DNA of 45,536 nt from Planctomycetota bacterium (GTDB lineage: Bacteria > Planctomycetota > Brocadiia > Brocadiales > Brocadiaceae). Below, one piece after another: positions 10,780 through 18,767 of this stretch (positions are counted from its first letter, which is position 1; every line of letters starts with the position of its first letter). Under the pieces are notes generated by a model. The model searched no databases. It worked only from the letters and a program-made list of their open reading frames with translations, and had not been told where the DNA came from. The translations under genes were made by a program, and so were the position numbers. The DNA is taken from positions 1 through 45,536 of the forward strand of contig VGXV01000029.1 in assembly GCA_016873165.1 (NCBI GenBank), written 5' to 3'.

Positions 10780-11655
10780 ATGTGCCCTACACAGGAAGAT
10801 ATTGCGGCATTTCTTGATGACAAACTTAATGATAGTGAAAAAGATGTCATTATGGGACATCTAAGTGCATGCACCGATTGTCGTGAAGTCTTTGTTGCGG
10901 CAATAAATATTCAGGAAGAACTTGCTTCGGCAAAATCAAACTTACCACCCAGGAAAATCCTTTTTAAGATCATATCCTATTCTTCGGCAGCCGCCGCGGC
11001 AATTCTTATCACGTTCTTTATTGCCCGGGGCGTCTCAATGAGTAAACTTTCTTTCGTTGAACACAGGATAGCATCACTCGCAAAAGAAATCGATAAAGAT
11101 TCTATACCCTCACTGTCCATACGTGAACCATCTGCGGTTTATGGTTTTGCCGATTCCTATGCGGTTAATTCAGAAGCTTTCAGGGTTGGTGTATGTTTGA
11201 CAAAACTTGAGATAACGATGATGCTGGAAGATAAGGAAAATGCCATCCGCCTTATCGATGAAACAATCAGATTATTGAAAGGCATACAAGGCGCTGATAA
11301 ATCCATCGAATCATGTACAAGCATAAAAAAAGAGATCGGAGAGGGAATTTCCATGAGAAAACTTGCTTCGCAGATAGAAAAAACCGCCTCTGACTTTAAA
11401 GACCCGCTGCATGTATACGTAAGATTCGGACAATGGTGCGAGGGAGGCAGAATTGCTGCCTTTCATAAAACAGAGAAATTTTTTGATCCTGAGGATGTAA
11501 AAGCATTTATAAAAAAACTGGAAAACGAAAATATGCCAAAGGGCGTTTCCCTCTCATTACAGGAAATTAAGAAAATCCTTGGCGAAGGTATATATTCAGA
11601 GAGGCAATTCAGGAAACTGGAAAAGGAATACGAAAATCTGATTCTGCTTATTTAA
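10780..11655 (+). CDS. Transmembrane zinc-finger anti-sigma factor
   Basis: About 291 residues. The N-terminal anti-sigma zinc finger reads MCPTQEDIAAFLDDKL...GHLSACTDCREVF with the HxxxCxxC signature (His27, Cys31, Cys34). It is followed by a single TM helix (about 61-83; Ala-rich, ILITFF) and a roughly 205-residue extracytoplasmic sensor domain without obvious homology. It should hold the adjacent sigma factor at the membrane. The start is uncertain: I chose the ATG at 10780 with AAGGGG upstream. An in-frame TTG at 10729 sits 8 nt after a better GGAGGA, and an out-of-frame ATG at 10725 shares that Shine-Dalgarno but stops after 11 codons, which could be a regulatory minigene. Confidence 0.75.
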   Translation: MCPTQEDIAAFLDDKLNDSEKDVIMGHLSACTDCREVFVAAINIQEELASAKSNLPPRKILFKIISYSSAAAAAILITFFIARGVSMSKLSFVEHRIASLAKEIDKDSIPSLSIREPSAVYGFADSYAVNSEAFRVGVCLTKLEITMMLEDKENAIRLIDETIRLLKGIQGADKSIESCTSIKKEIGEGISMRKLASQIEKTASDFKDPLHVYVRFGQWCEGGRIAAFHKTEKFFDPEDVKAFIKKLENENMPKGVSLSLQEIKKILGEGIYSERQFRKLEKEYENLILLI

Positions 11656-11726
11656 TGATTTTTGATAATTTTTTCGTCGCTCCTTTACGTTTCTTAACAG
11701 ACAATCCGTAATAAGGAAGTTTCACT

Positions 11727-13523
11727 ATGAAAAGGTCATTAGTTTTTCCCTTATTTATTCTGACCATTTTATCTTTCACTCATAATCACGCATACTCCAT
11801 TGATTGGGAGAAAATGAAAGAACATGGTTCTTACTGGATAAAAAATTTCGGCGTGGTTACTGCCAAAGATAGTCCTTTCGTTGCACGGGCGGAAAACATT
11901 TTTCAAAAGGTATCCGCAGCTTCGGACAAAAGCGGCAAGAGAGACCCCAGACTTCTCATCATACATGGTGACGATGACTTATGGGCAAGGGTAATTAAAG
12001 ATGGCACCATTATCCTTACGTATGGCGCTGTGAAAATGTGCTATTCCGGGGTAAATGTGGAAGAGGGAGACTCGCGTCTGGCATTTGTACTTGGCCATGA
12101 ACTTGCCCATCTGGCAAAGGATGAATTCTGGCATGCCTTTGCCCTTGAGGCTGTTGACGAACATTTAGAAGATCAGGATATGAAAAAAGCGTTAACATCT
12201 CAACTGAAAGAAACGGGAAATATTCATCGCGGACCTTCGGATTCCGGCTCTTTCGCAAAAACAAGAGAATTACAAGCGGATACATACGGATTACTATCGA
12301 TGGCGATTGCAGGGTATGATCCTGATTTTATCGTAAACAATACTACTAACTTTATAGAAGAATGGGTCATGCATACGGGGAAAAACAGCAACCCCGAAGA
12401 AGGATATCATCCTGACCCAAAAATGAGAGCGGAACTCCTCAAAGTGCATCTCGCGGCGGTAGCTGAAGAAATAGATTATTTTGCTTTTGGCGTAAACCTC
12501 TGTTTACTGGGAAGGCATGATGATGCTGTTTTGCTATTTGACGCTTTCGCAGAACAATTTCCCGGCAGAGAAGTCTTTAACAATATAGGGTTGTGCCATT
12601 ACCAGATTGCAATGAAATATCTTTCATATTGTGATGAAGATTTGCTGGTACGGTTCAGGTTGTCAACGTTTCTCGATATAAAAACCCACGCAATAAAGTT
12701 CAGAGGAGAAGGCGGCAATGACTGTCTGGAAGATGAAAGATTTTTACAGCATATTCGCGATGCAATAAAATATTTTGAATTAGCCATTGAGAAAGACCCT
12801 TCCTATGTGACTTCCCGGGTTAATCTCTCCTCCGCCCTTATAATGGCAGGAGAATATTCAAAGGCTGTCAGCGAAGGGGTCGAAACATTAAAAATAGCCC
12901 CTGATAACTCCGACGCACTGAACAACAAAGCAGTGTCGCTGTATCTTTTCGGTAATACCAACAACATCGACACCACGGATAATGCAATCGAACTGTTAAA
13001 GAGCATATCATCTGCGCATCCTGATTATAGCAACGCGGTATATAATATTGCTGCGATTCAGTCAGAGCGGGGAAGAGGCGCCTCCGCGAAAGCGACATGG
13101 AAGGCATTTCTTGATATTGAACCCGCGGGAGATTATGCTGATGCGGCACGGGAAAATCTTGGCATTGAAAAAAAGAAAAATGCTGTCGTATCAACAATTA
13201 AAAACCCTGAATCTCCTATTAAACTCGGTGACTTGGAAGATAACACGAAAGCGATATTACAAAAGATGAAAAAGAGGGAATTTGTTATAGGAGATTTTAT
13301 TGGAGAATTTTATAATGGAAACGGAATGAAGGTTCTCGTCATTGATTATGTTGTGGAATTGGTTGAAACACAACACCCTGAACTATTGAAAATAAGTGAA
13401 TTCGAAAATAAATATGGCGCTCCAAAGAAGGTTAAAAATCACTCTTGCGGCAAAACATTGATTTACGATAATTTCGCCGTCGATGTTGTTGACGAAATGA
13501 TTCAAAAGTGGATTTATTTTTAA
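11727..13523 (+). CDS. Secreted M48-family metalloprotease with TPR repeats
   Basis: 598 residues with a signal peptide (about 1-24, ending HAYS). The zinc site is HELAH (124-128) in FVLGHELAHLAKDEF. A downstream glutamate in the helix TRELQADTYGLLSMAIAGYDP (Glu181, Asp185) completes the M48/BepA-type gluzincin site. The sequence GYHPDPKMRAELL after it is also typical of periplasmic M48 peptidases. Residues about 230-480 contain TPR units (YVTSRVNLSSALIMAGEYSKAV), as in BepA-like outer-membrane assembly quality-control proteases. The C-terminal 110 residues are unrecognised. It follows the sigma/anti-sigma pair by 71 nt and may be part of that stress-response locus. Catalytic residues are intact. 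Confidence 0.85.
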   Translation: MKRSLVFPLFILTILSFTHNHAYSIDWEKMKEHGSYWIKNFGVVTAKDSPFVARAENIFQKVSAASDKSGKRDPRLLIIHGDDDLWARVIKDGTIILTYGAVKMCYSGVNVEEGDSRLAFVLGHELAHLAKDEFWHAFALEAVDEHLEDQDMKKALTSQLKETGNIHRGPSDSGSFAKTRELQADTYGLLSMAIAGYDPDFIVNNTTNFIEEWVMHTGKNSNPEEGYHPDPKMRAELLKVHLAAVAEEIDYFAFGVNLCLLGRHDDAVLLFDAFAEQFPGREVFNNIGLCHYQIAMKYLSYCDEDLLVRFRLSTFLDIKTHAIKFRGEGGNDCLEDERFLQHIRDAIKYFELAIEKDPSYVTSRVNLSSALIMAGEYSKAVSEGVETLKIAPDNSDALNNKAVSLYLFGNTNNIDTTDNAIELLKSISSAHPDYSNAVYNIAAIQSERGRGASAKATWKAFLDIEPAGDYADAARENLGIEKKKNAVVSTIKNPESPIKLGDLEDNTKAILQKMKKREFVIGDFIGEFYNGNGMKVLVIDYVVELVETQHPELLKISEFENKYGAPKKVKNHSCGKTLIYDNFAVDVVDEMIQKWIYF

Positions 13524-13567
13524 TAAAGCAGGTTAATTTAACGTTTAAGGAATTTCAAATTCCTGTA

Positions 13568-13586
13568 GGGTGGGCAATGCCCACCC
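13568..13586. repeat. Short perfect palindrome (REP-like)
   Basis: GGGTGGGC-AAT-GCCCACCC forms an 8-bp stem with a 3-nt loop between the M48 and RCC1 genes. There is no T-run after it, so it is more like a dispersed REP unit than a terminator. Confidence 0.6.
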
Positions 13587-13703
13587 TTGTTAAAAGTTGC
13601 CAAATACCTAATTTAACTATCCTTTTTAAAGAAAAGCACGTATACTTTATACAATTTTCCCGGCCAAATATTAAAAAAATATTCCCATAAAAAGAGGTTG
13701 TCT

Positions 13704-15008
13704 ATGCTTAAAAAACGATTTCCTGTTGCTGTTTTTTCTTTGTCTCTCTTATTTATTGTTTTTCATTTGCCGGTAAATCTTCTTTCGGTAACCTATGGGC
13801 AGGTCCCGTCTCCCCGTCAGAATCCGACAAGACCTCCCCTGCCAGGGATAACAGTAACGCCACAGCCGGAGGCAACACCTATTCCCGTTAATCCAATGTT
13901 ATCAGCGGGAGGCTATCATAGTCTTGCGCTGGATTCAACCGGTTCCGTCTGGAGTTGGGGGAAAAATACACAAGGCCAATTAGGAAGATCCGATGATAAT
14001 GATAAACCCGGCAAGGTCATAGTGGAAGATGAAGAAGTTGTTTTTGCATCAGTTGCAGCAGGAGAAAATCATAGCCTTGCGCTAAGCTCGTCAGGAGAAG
14101 TATGGGCATGGGGGGAAAACGACGATGGACAACTCGGGGACAATTCAACAAATGAAAGCGATACTCCTCTTAAAATAGACTCTTTTTATTTTGAACCCAC
14201 AGACGAAAATGATACCGTTATTGCAACAGCAATTGCCGCAGGAAAGAACCACAGCCTCGCATTGTTACCGGATGGCAGCGTTTACGCATGGGGAAGTAAC
14301 GAAAACGGGCAGTTGGGCCAAAGTTTCTTAACAGAAAGTTTAATACCTCTGAAAGTAGAAGAACTTTCCGACACGGTTATAGTTGCCATTGCGGCAGGAG
14401 ATGACCACAGCCTTGCATTATCGGAAGACGGAGAAGTTTACGCCTGGGGCAGCAACAAAAAAGGACAGTTGGGAGACGAAAGTATCTCCGATATCAGCCA
14501 TACCCCTGTAAGCATAGAAGAATTGGAAGAAATACAATCTATTGCGGCAGGAGGCACATTTAACCTTGCGCTGGATAATGATGGCAACGTGTGGGCATGG
14601 GGCAACAATGAGCTTGGGCAAGCGGGAAACAGCAGCGGAGGCATACTAAATGAACCGGCCCAAATCGTTAATCTATCAACCATTGACAAAATAGCAGCGG
14701 GAGAATCTCACAGTTTAGCAATAAAATCGGAAACAATATACGCATGGGGCAACGGCAAAGACGGACAGTTGGGAATCGGTTTGAAACTCACTACCAGCAT
14801 ACCTCAGAAATTATCGAAACCCAGAGAAGCAATGGGAATTGCAGGCGGGAAATTGCACAGTCTTGCCCTGGACGCAAACGGAGAAGTTTGGGCATGGGGA
14901 AATAACAGCTATGGCCAATTGGGTATCCAAAATGAGAAAACGAATTTAAAGCCCTCTAAAATCAAAACAGATGTGGACGGCAATGCCTTTCGCTTGTTTG
15001 ATGAATAA
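13704..15008 (+). CDS. Secreted RCC1-repeat beta-propeller protein
   Basis: 434 residues from the ATG at 13704, which has an AAAGAGG Shine-Dalgarno. A signal peptide is followed by a proline-rich linker (about 35-70; PTRPPLPG, PIPVNP). Then come seven RCC1 units, each with the signature 'AAG..HSLAL...G.V(W/Y)AWG.N..GQLG' (for example VWSWGKNTQGQLG, VYAWGSNENGQLG, VWAWGNNSYGQLG). Seven repeats are the number needed for one closed seven-bladed propeller. In bacteria such exported RCC1 propellers probably mediate protein or surface contacts; no enzymatic motif is present. There are few Cys residues and many acidic ones, consistent with an extracytoplasmic location. It may belong to the upstream sigma-factor locus. 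Confidence 0.88.
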   Translation: MLKKRFPVAVFSLSLLFIVFHLPVNLLSVTYGQVPSPRQNPTRPPLPGITVTPQPEATPIPVNPMLSAGGYHSLALDSTGSVWSWGKNTQGQLGRSDDNDKPGKVIVEDEEVVFASVAAGENHSLALSSSGEVWAWGENDDGQLGDNSTNESDTPLKIDSFYFEPTDENDTVIATAIAAGKNHSLALLPDGSVYAWGSNENGQLGQSFLTESLIPLKVEELSDTVIVAIAAGDDHSLALSEDGEVYAWGSNKKGQLGDESISDISHTPVSIEELEEIQSIAAGGTFNLALDNDGNVWAWGNNELGQAGNSSGGILNEPAQIVNLSTIDKIAAGESHSLAIKSETIYAWGNGKDGQLGIGLKLTTSIPQKLSKPREAMGIAGGKLHSLALDANGEVWAWGNNSYGQLGIQNEKTNLKPSKIKTDVDGNAFRLFDE

Positions 15009-15053
15009 ATGGCAATGTTTTTTTGCCGCCAGCCTGATTTGCTTGTTATGCCA

Positions 15054-15230
15054 TTATTGACGTACTACCGGACGGAGTTCAAAGATTCTGCCGTATTTTG
15101 CTGACTGGCCCTCCAAGTCACCTTGCCAAAGCGCCTCTCTCACGTCATCTAATTTATAAGCATCTTCACTACTAAAATAAGAAGACCAACCTGTATCATC
15201 TTCCATCAAGGTGACCTCTATTTCAGCCAC
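15054..15230 (-). CDS. Small conserved protein, possible truncated gene
   Basis: On the minus strand, a GTG at 15230 opens 58 codons reading VAEIEVTLMEDDTGWSSYF...EDAYKLDDVREALWQGDLEG...YGRIFELRPV. The 'DDTGWSPYLSLEDAYKLDDVREAL' pattern is one I recognise from a widespread family of roughly 60-70-residue uncharacterised proteins, often next to small toxin-like genes. The frame stays open upstream of the GTG into dispersed repeat C (15251-15374), so the true start may have been replaced by that element. No partner gene remains. Function unknown. Confidence 0.55.
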   Translation of the reverse strand: MAEIEVTLMEDDTGWSSYFSSEDAYKLDDVREALWQGDLEGQSAKYGRIFELRPVVRQ

Positions 15231-15250
15231 ATATGCACATACTTTAATTT

Positions 15251-15374
15251 CAGAACACCTGAAATGCCATTTCTGTCTAAAATTCCTTAAGTCAGGTGAT
15301 ATCAGGGAGAAAGGAAAATATGGGGCAGAAGGAGTACCATCGGAGTGGAGAATTTGGCAATATCCCTGTTTTTA
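15251..15374. repeat. Dispersed repeat C, copy 1
   Basis: A 124-bp segment beginning CAGAACACCTGAAATGCCAT and ending CCCTGTTTTTA matches 45285-45408 end to end, at the same length with no gaps and roughly 80% identity by eye. It abuts the transposase remnant at 15376, so it may be a decayed internal or end part of the same insertion sequence. Confidence 0.8.
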
Positions 15375-15375
15375 A

Positions 15376-15693
15376 TTTACAGACACAATTAAAATGGTTG
15401 CTTATCGGGCGGAGACGGCAATGGCGAATATATTGCGTGAATATATTCCCAAAAAAGATGAAGCAAGGTCACTCATCCGTCAAACTTTTATGACAGATGC
15501 AGACATAATGCCGGATGAAAAAAATGGAGTCTTAAGGATATCGATTCATAACATGACGAATCCAAGAAACAACAGATATGTTCAGCAATTATGTGATGTC
15601 CTTAATAATTCCGAAACGACTTTTCCCGGTACAAATTTGCGTCTTGTATATGATTTGGTATCAAATCATATTCCAACAGATCAGGAGTTCTGA
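15376..15693 (+). pseudogene. C-terminal remnant of a DDE-type transposase
   Basis: An open frame of 105 codons reading DTIKMVAYRAETAMANILRE...KKDEARSLIRQTFM...DIMPDE...LRISIHNMTNPRNNRYVQQL...FPGTNLRLVYDLV. The 'AYRAETAMA' start and the '(Y/F)PGT.L.L.Y' end resemble the last roughly 100 residues of a common transposase family whose C-terminus lies after the last catalytic Glu. No upstream catalytic domain is present: a TAA at 15373 closes the frame and repeat C precedes it. It is a 3' relic of an insertion sequence. I am unsure of the IS family. Confidence 0.55.
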
Positions 15694-15802
15694 ACTTAAT
15701 GACATTATCTTGCATCTTGCACCCCGGATCTTACATCGAACATGTGACATATTTGTAAGGATAAATCAGATATAATAAGGCATTTAACGGAAGAACTTTT
15801 CA

Positions 15803-17290
15803 CTACACCCACCCTTTTGCACATTCAACGGCTTTATTCCAGTTGGCAATCATCTCCTGTCTTTGGTTTTCCGGCATAGATGGTTCAAAAACCTTTTCAA
15901 CTTTCCGGTGTTCCGAAAGAAAATCAACGTCTTTCCACATACCAACACCCATTCCGGCAAGATATGCAGCGCCCAGCGACGTTGTCTCTGTTATATGAGG
16001 ACGCAGAATGGGAATACCAAGGATATCCGACTGAATCTGCATGAGAACATCGCTTTTTGCCGCACCGCCATCGACACGAAGTTCTTTTATGCGAACACCC
16101 GCATCCGCTTCCATTGCTCTCAATACATCGGCTACCTGAAAGGCAATACCTTCCAGTGTTGCGCGACTAATATGTGCCGCGGTAGTGCCGCGTGTTATGC
16201 CCAGGAGAGCGCCTCTTGCTCCCGAATCCCAATGGGGAGCGCCCAACCCCACAAAGGCAGGCACAAAATAGACTCCACCGGAATCAGGAACCGATGTTGC
16301 CAATGTATTCACCTCAGAAACCTCTTTGATAATTCCCAAACCATCCCGTAACCACTGTATCGCCGCTCCTGCGATAAAGATGCTGCCTTCCAACGCATAG
16401 GAAAGGGGCAGTCCCTCAAACTGCCATGCCAGGGTAGTTAACAATTTGTGTTGACTTCGAACCGGACTGGCTCCGGTATTCATCAGAAGAAAACAGCCCG
16501 TTCCGTAAGTATTTTTTACCATGCCCGGCTTGATACACATTTGCCCGAAAAGCGCGGCATGCTGATCTCCCGCCACACCGGATACGGGAATAGACTTGCC
16601 AAAGACCGTTCTTTCGCAATCCGCAAAAAAAACGCTGCTTGCCTTAATTTCCGGAAGTAATGAAGATGGTATATCGAAGATTTTCAATAAATCTTCATCC
16701 CATGTTCCCGTATGAATATTTAAGAGCAGCGTGCGGCTGGCATTGGTAACATCGGTAACATGACATTTTCCGCCGGACAATTTGTACAAAAGCCAGGAAT
16801 CGATGGTGCCTGCGGCAAGTTCTCCCCTTTTTGCCCGCTCACGCGCCCCCGTAATATTGTCAAGCATCCACATTATCTTCGTTGCTGAAAAATATGCGTC
16901 AGGCAGGAGGCCGGTTTTTTCTCTAATAAGTGTCTCATATCCTTCATTTTTCAGTCGTGCAACGGTTGCCGCTGTCCTGCGGTCCTGCCACACGATAACA
17001 TTATGCAGGGGAACTCCGGTTTTTCTGTCCCAGACAACGATACTTTCCCGCTGGTTTGCAATGCCAACGGATGAAATATCACCGGCACGGATCCCTGCCT
17101 TCTCAATAGCCTTTCTCCCCGTATTCACTATGGATTGCCAGATTTCTTCAGGATCATGCTCTACCCATCCCGGATGCGGATATATTTGCTTTATTTCCTG
17201 TTGGGCAGAGCCGACAATACTGCCTGTTTCATCGAATACAAAGCACCGGGAACTACTCGTTCCCTGATCAAGTGTAAGTATGTATGGCAT
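15803..17290 (-). CDS. glpK: Glycerol kinase
   Basis: ATP-dependent phosphorylation of glycerol to glycerol-3-phosphate in the cytoplasm, feeding phospholipid synthesis or glycerol use. The product of 495 residues has the FGGY-kinase landmarks: MPYILTLDQGTSSSRCFVFD (N-terminal phosphate loop), VGIANQRESIVVWDR, GTIDSWLLYKLSGG, GVAGDQHAALFGQ, GTGCFLLMNTG and the C-terminal LRVDGGAAKSDVLMQIQSD. I placed the start at the ATG of MPYILT (17290), which has GAGAG upstream and matches the family N-terminus. An in-frame upstream extension to 17377 would add 29 residues unlike the family. No glpF or glpD is adjacent. Confidence 0.95.
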   Translation of the reverse strand: MPYILTLDQGTSSSRCFVFDETGSIVGSAQQEIKQIYPHPGWVEHDPEEIWQSIVNTGRKAIEKAGIRAGDISSVGIANQRESIVVWDRKTGVPLHNVIVWQDRRTAATVARLKNEGYETLIREKTGLLPDAYFSATKIMWMLDNITGARERAKRGELAAGTIDSWLLYKLSGGKCHVTDVTNASRTLLLNIHTGTWDEDLLKIFDIPSSLLPEIKASSVFFADCERTVFGKSIPVSGVAGDQHAALFGQMCIKPGMVKNTYGTGCFLLMNTGASPVRSQHKLLTTLAWQFEGLPLSYALEGSIFIAGAAIQWLRDGLGIIKEVSEVNTLATSVPDSGGVYFVPAFVGLGAPHWDSGARGALLGITRGTTAAHISRATLEGIAFQVADVLRAMEADAGVRIKELRVDGGAAKSDVLMQIQSDILGIPILRPHITETTSLGAAYLAGMGVGMWKDVDFLSEHRKVEKVFEPSMPENQRQEMIANWNKAVECAKGWV

Positions 17291-17518
17291 ACCATTATCT
17301 CTCTTTGAAAAACCTTTTTCCGGTATTATACGAACTTGTTTCGTTTCAACAAAGGGCGTAATTCCCTTGTTAACCAAAAGTATTTCTCAGTTATGGCAGG
17401 AAAAACATTTCGGATAATTGTACCCTATCGTTTTCACAAAGGAACTCTATTTGAGATCCATACAAGGCATACGTAAAAATGCCGGTGAATAAAATATGCT
17501 CAAACAACGATAACTTTG

Positions 17519-17547
17519 TTGCATATATAATAAAGTTGCATTATACT
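17519..17547 (+). promoter_or_regulatory. Candidate sigma-70-type promoter of the RRM gene
   Basis: TTGCAT (17519-17524), a 17-nt spacer and TATACT (17542-17547) resemble a vegetative promoter. Transcription from about 17554 would give a leader of roughly 140 nt that includes an AAAGGAGG motif near 17585 and a hairpin at 17649-17665. Long leaders are usual for cold-inducible RNA-binding proteins, but no regulation is demonstrated here. Confidence 0.45.
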
Positions 17548-17648
17548 TAAGCGCAGGTAATCTTTCCTAACCTACAAAAAACAGGAAAGGAGGACTGAAA
17601 TAAGAATTTGAAACATACTCAGAGCTGAATTTATTCGAATATCAATAC

Positions 17649-17665
17649 GCCAAATGAAATTTGGC
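17649..17665 (+). promoter_or_regulatory. Leader hairpin just upstream of the RRM gene
   Basis: GCCAAAT-GAA-ATTTGGC is a perfect 7-bp stem with a 3-nt loop, ending 15 nt before the ribosome binding site region of the RRM gene. It could modulate mRNA stability or translation, or be bound by the protein itself. Confidence 0.45.
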
Positions 17666-17693
17666 ATCAATACTCAAAAGAAAGGACACAAAT

Positions 17694-18044
17694 ATGAATA
17701 TTTACGCTGGCAACTTAGCACAAAAAACTACCGAAGATGAATTGAGGCAGGTCTTTGAGGAGTTTGGGCAGGTCACGTCAGTAACAATTATCAAGGATAA
17801 ATTCAGCGGAGAGTCCAGGGGATTTGGATTTGTGGAAATGCCCTCAAGGACAGAGGCACAGGCTGCGCTTAACAGTCTCAACGGAAGAGATTTAAACGGA
17901 AGGGTTTTGAATGTTAATGAGGCGCTTCCGCGTTCGGACGACCGCAAGCGAAGTGGTGGTGGAAGAAGCAGCGGAGGGAGAAGCGGCGGTGGTAGTGGAA
18001 GAAGCGGCGGTGGCGGAAAGCGAGGGGGAGGAAGACCCTGGTAA
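17694..18044 (+). CDS. RRM-type RNA-binding protein with Gly/Arg/Ser-rich tail
   Basis: 116 residues from the ATG at 17694 (AAAGGA Shine-Dalgarno), beginning MNIYAGNLAQKTTEDELRQVF. One RNA recognition motif spans about 1-80 with both ribonucleoprotein signatures: RNP2 IYAGNL (3-8) and RNP1 SRGFGFVEM (about 43-51). The tail (about 83-116) is almost entirely Gly, Ser and Arg, giving a disordered, basic RNA-binding extension. This is the layout of cyanobacterial Rbp and other bacterial cold-responsive single-RRM proteins. It probably binds RNA non-specifically as a chaperone in the cytoplasm. The long leader with a hairpin fits post-transcriptional control. An 11-codon upstream extension to 17661 is possible but lacks a ribosome binding site. 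Confidence 0.92.
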   Translation: MNIYAGNLAQKTTEDELRQVFEEFGQVTSVTIIKDKFSGESRGFGFVEMPSRTEAQAALNSLNGRDLNGRVLNVNEALPRSDDRKRSGGGRSSGGRSGGGSGRSGGGGKRGGGRPW

Positions 18045-18165
18045 AATCGCTTTGCCAATTACTGCAAGGAGGAATACTCCACTTCCGGCGTTAACAAATA
18101 TGTTTCATACTCTTGCTAAGGGTAGTAAAGGTTGTGGCGCAATTCCTCTTTGTATTTATCTGCCA

Positions 18166-18606
18166 TTATTTCAGATTCCAAAGTGGTAATCCGGTCTCCT
18201 GATCAAAATCTCTTTTAAACTCCTGACCGTCAAACGCTTGGATTAAGACTTCACAGGCAAATACGATTGTTCCCGGAGCAAGATGTCCGCCATGTGCGTT
18301 TCCTTTTTCATCGGATAGCGTTATATGCGCGTGAACAACGGGTTTGTTCTCTTTCAACGAAATATTCCCGATCAGGCAGGTTATTTCCATTGGTTTGTCT
18401 ATGGTAAAAAACGCATATTCGCGTACCTGCTGGTGATAATAACCCAAGCGCGCCTTCTTTATGGCCCCCAGTGCTTCCACCTTTCCCAACGAAATACTGC
18501 TATTCCTGCATATTTCGGTAATTTCTTCCAACAAGTCTGAATTATGAGAAAGTTTGCCCATAATAATTTTTCCGGATTTTAATTCCTTCACTATTGCCAT
18601 TTTCAT
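18166..18606 (-). CDS. PPC/DUF296-domain protein
   Basis: 146 residues forming one PPC (plant and prokaryote conserved, DUF296) domain: LKSGKIIMGKLSHNSDLLEEITEICRNSSISLGKVEALGAI, LLGYYHQQ-like middle and the hallmark VVHAHITLSDEKGNAHGGHLAPGTIVFACEVLI near 95-130. In plants the domain sits on AT-hook proteins; bacterial single-domain members form trimers of unclear function, and the histidines of the HxH...HGGH motif could bind metal. There is no AT-hook here, so DNA binding is not implied. The gene stands alone between the RRM gene and an inverted-repeat element. Confidence 0.85.
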   Translation of the reverse strand: MKMAIVKELKSGKIIMGKLSHNSDLLEEITEICRNSSISLGKVEALGAIKKARLGYYHQQVREYAFFTIDKPMEITCLIGNISLKENKPVVHAHITLSDEKGNAHGGHLAPGTIVFACEVLIQAFDGQEFKRDFDQETGLPLWNLK

Positions 18607-18645
18607 CCTTTCTGTTTCCGATCTGTTTGTTTTATTCTCAAAGTT

Positions 18646-18735
18646 ATACCTTACAAGTTCATACGTTACGAAATGTAGAGCGAAGAGACTCGTCGCTCTG
18701 CAAGTAAAATCACAATTTGTGAACTCGTAAGGTAT
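18646..18735. repeat. 90-bp inverted-repeat element
   Basis: The arm ATACCTTACAAGTTCA (18646-18661) pairs with TGAACTCGTAAGGTAT (18720-18735), 15 of 16 positions. An inner hairpin GAGCGA/TCGCTC lies between. It has the size and form of a small MITE or REP pair, sitting between two minus-strand genes. Confidence 0.7.
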
Positions 18736-18767
18736 ATTTCAGGGTATGCGGGTTATTTCTTCCATCA

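Noticed and set aside
12868-13197. Antisense frame inside the M48/TPR gene
   Set aside because: Composition is explained by the coding strand; there is no start signal.
17702-18058. Proline-rich protein on the strand opposite the RRM gene
   Set aside because: It mirrors the Gly/Ser/Arg-rich tail of the real RRM gene; the plus-strand RNP1 and RNP2 motifs decide the strand.
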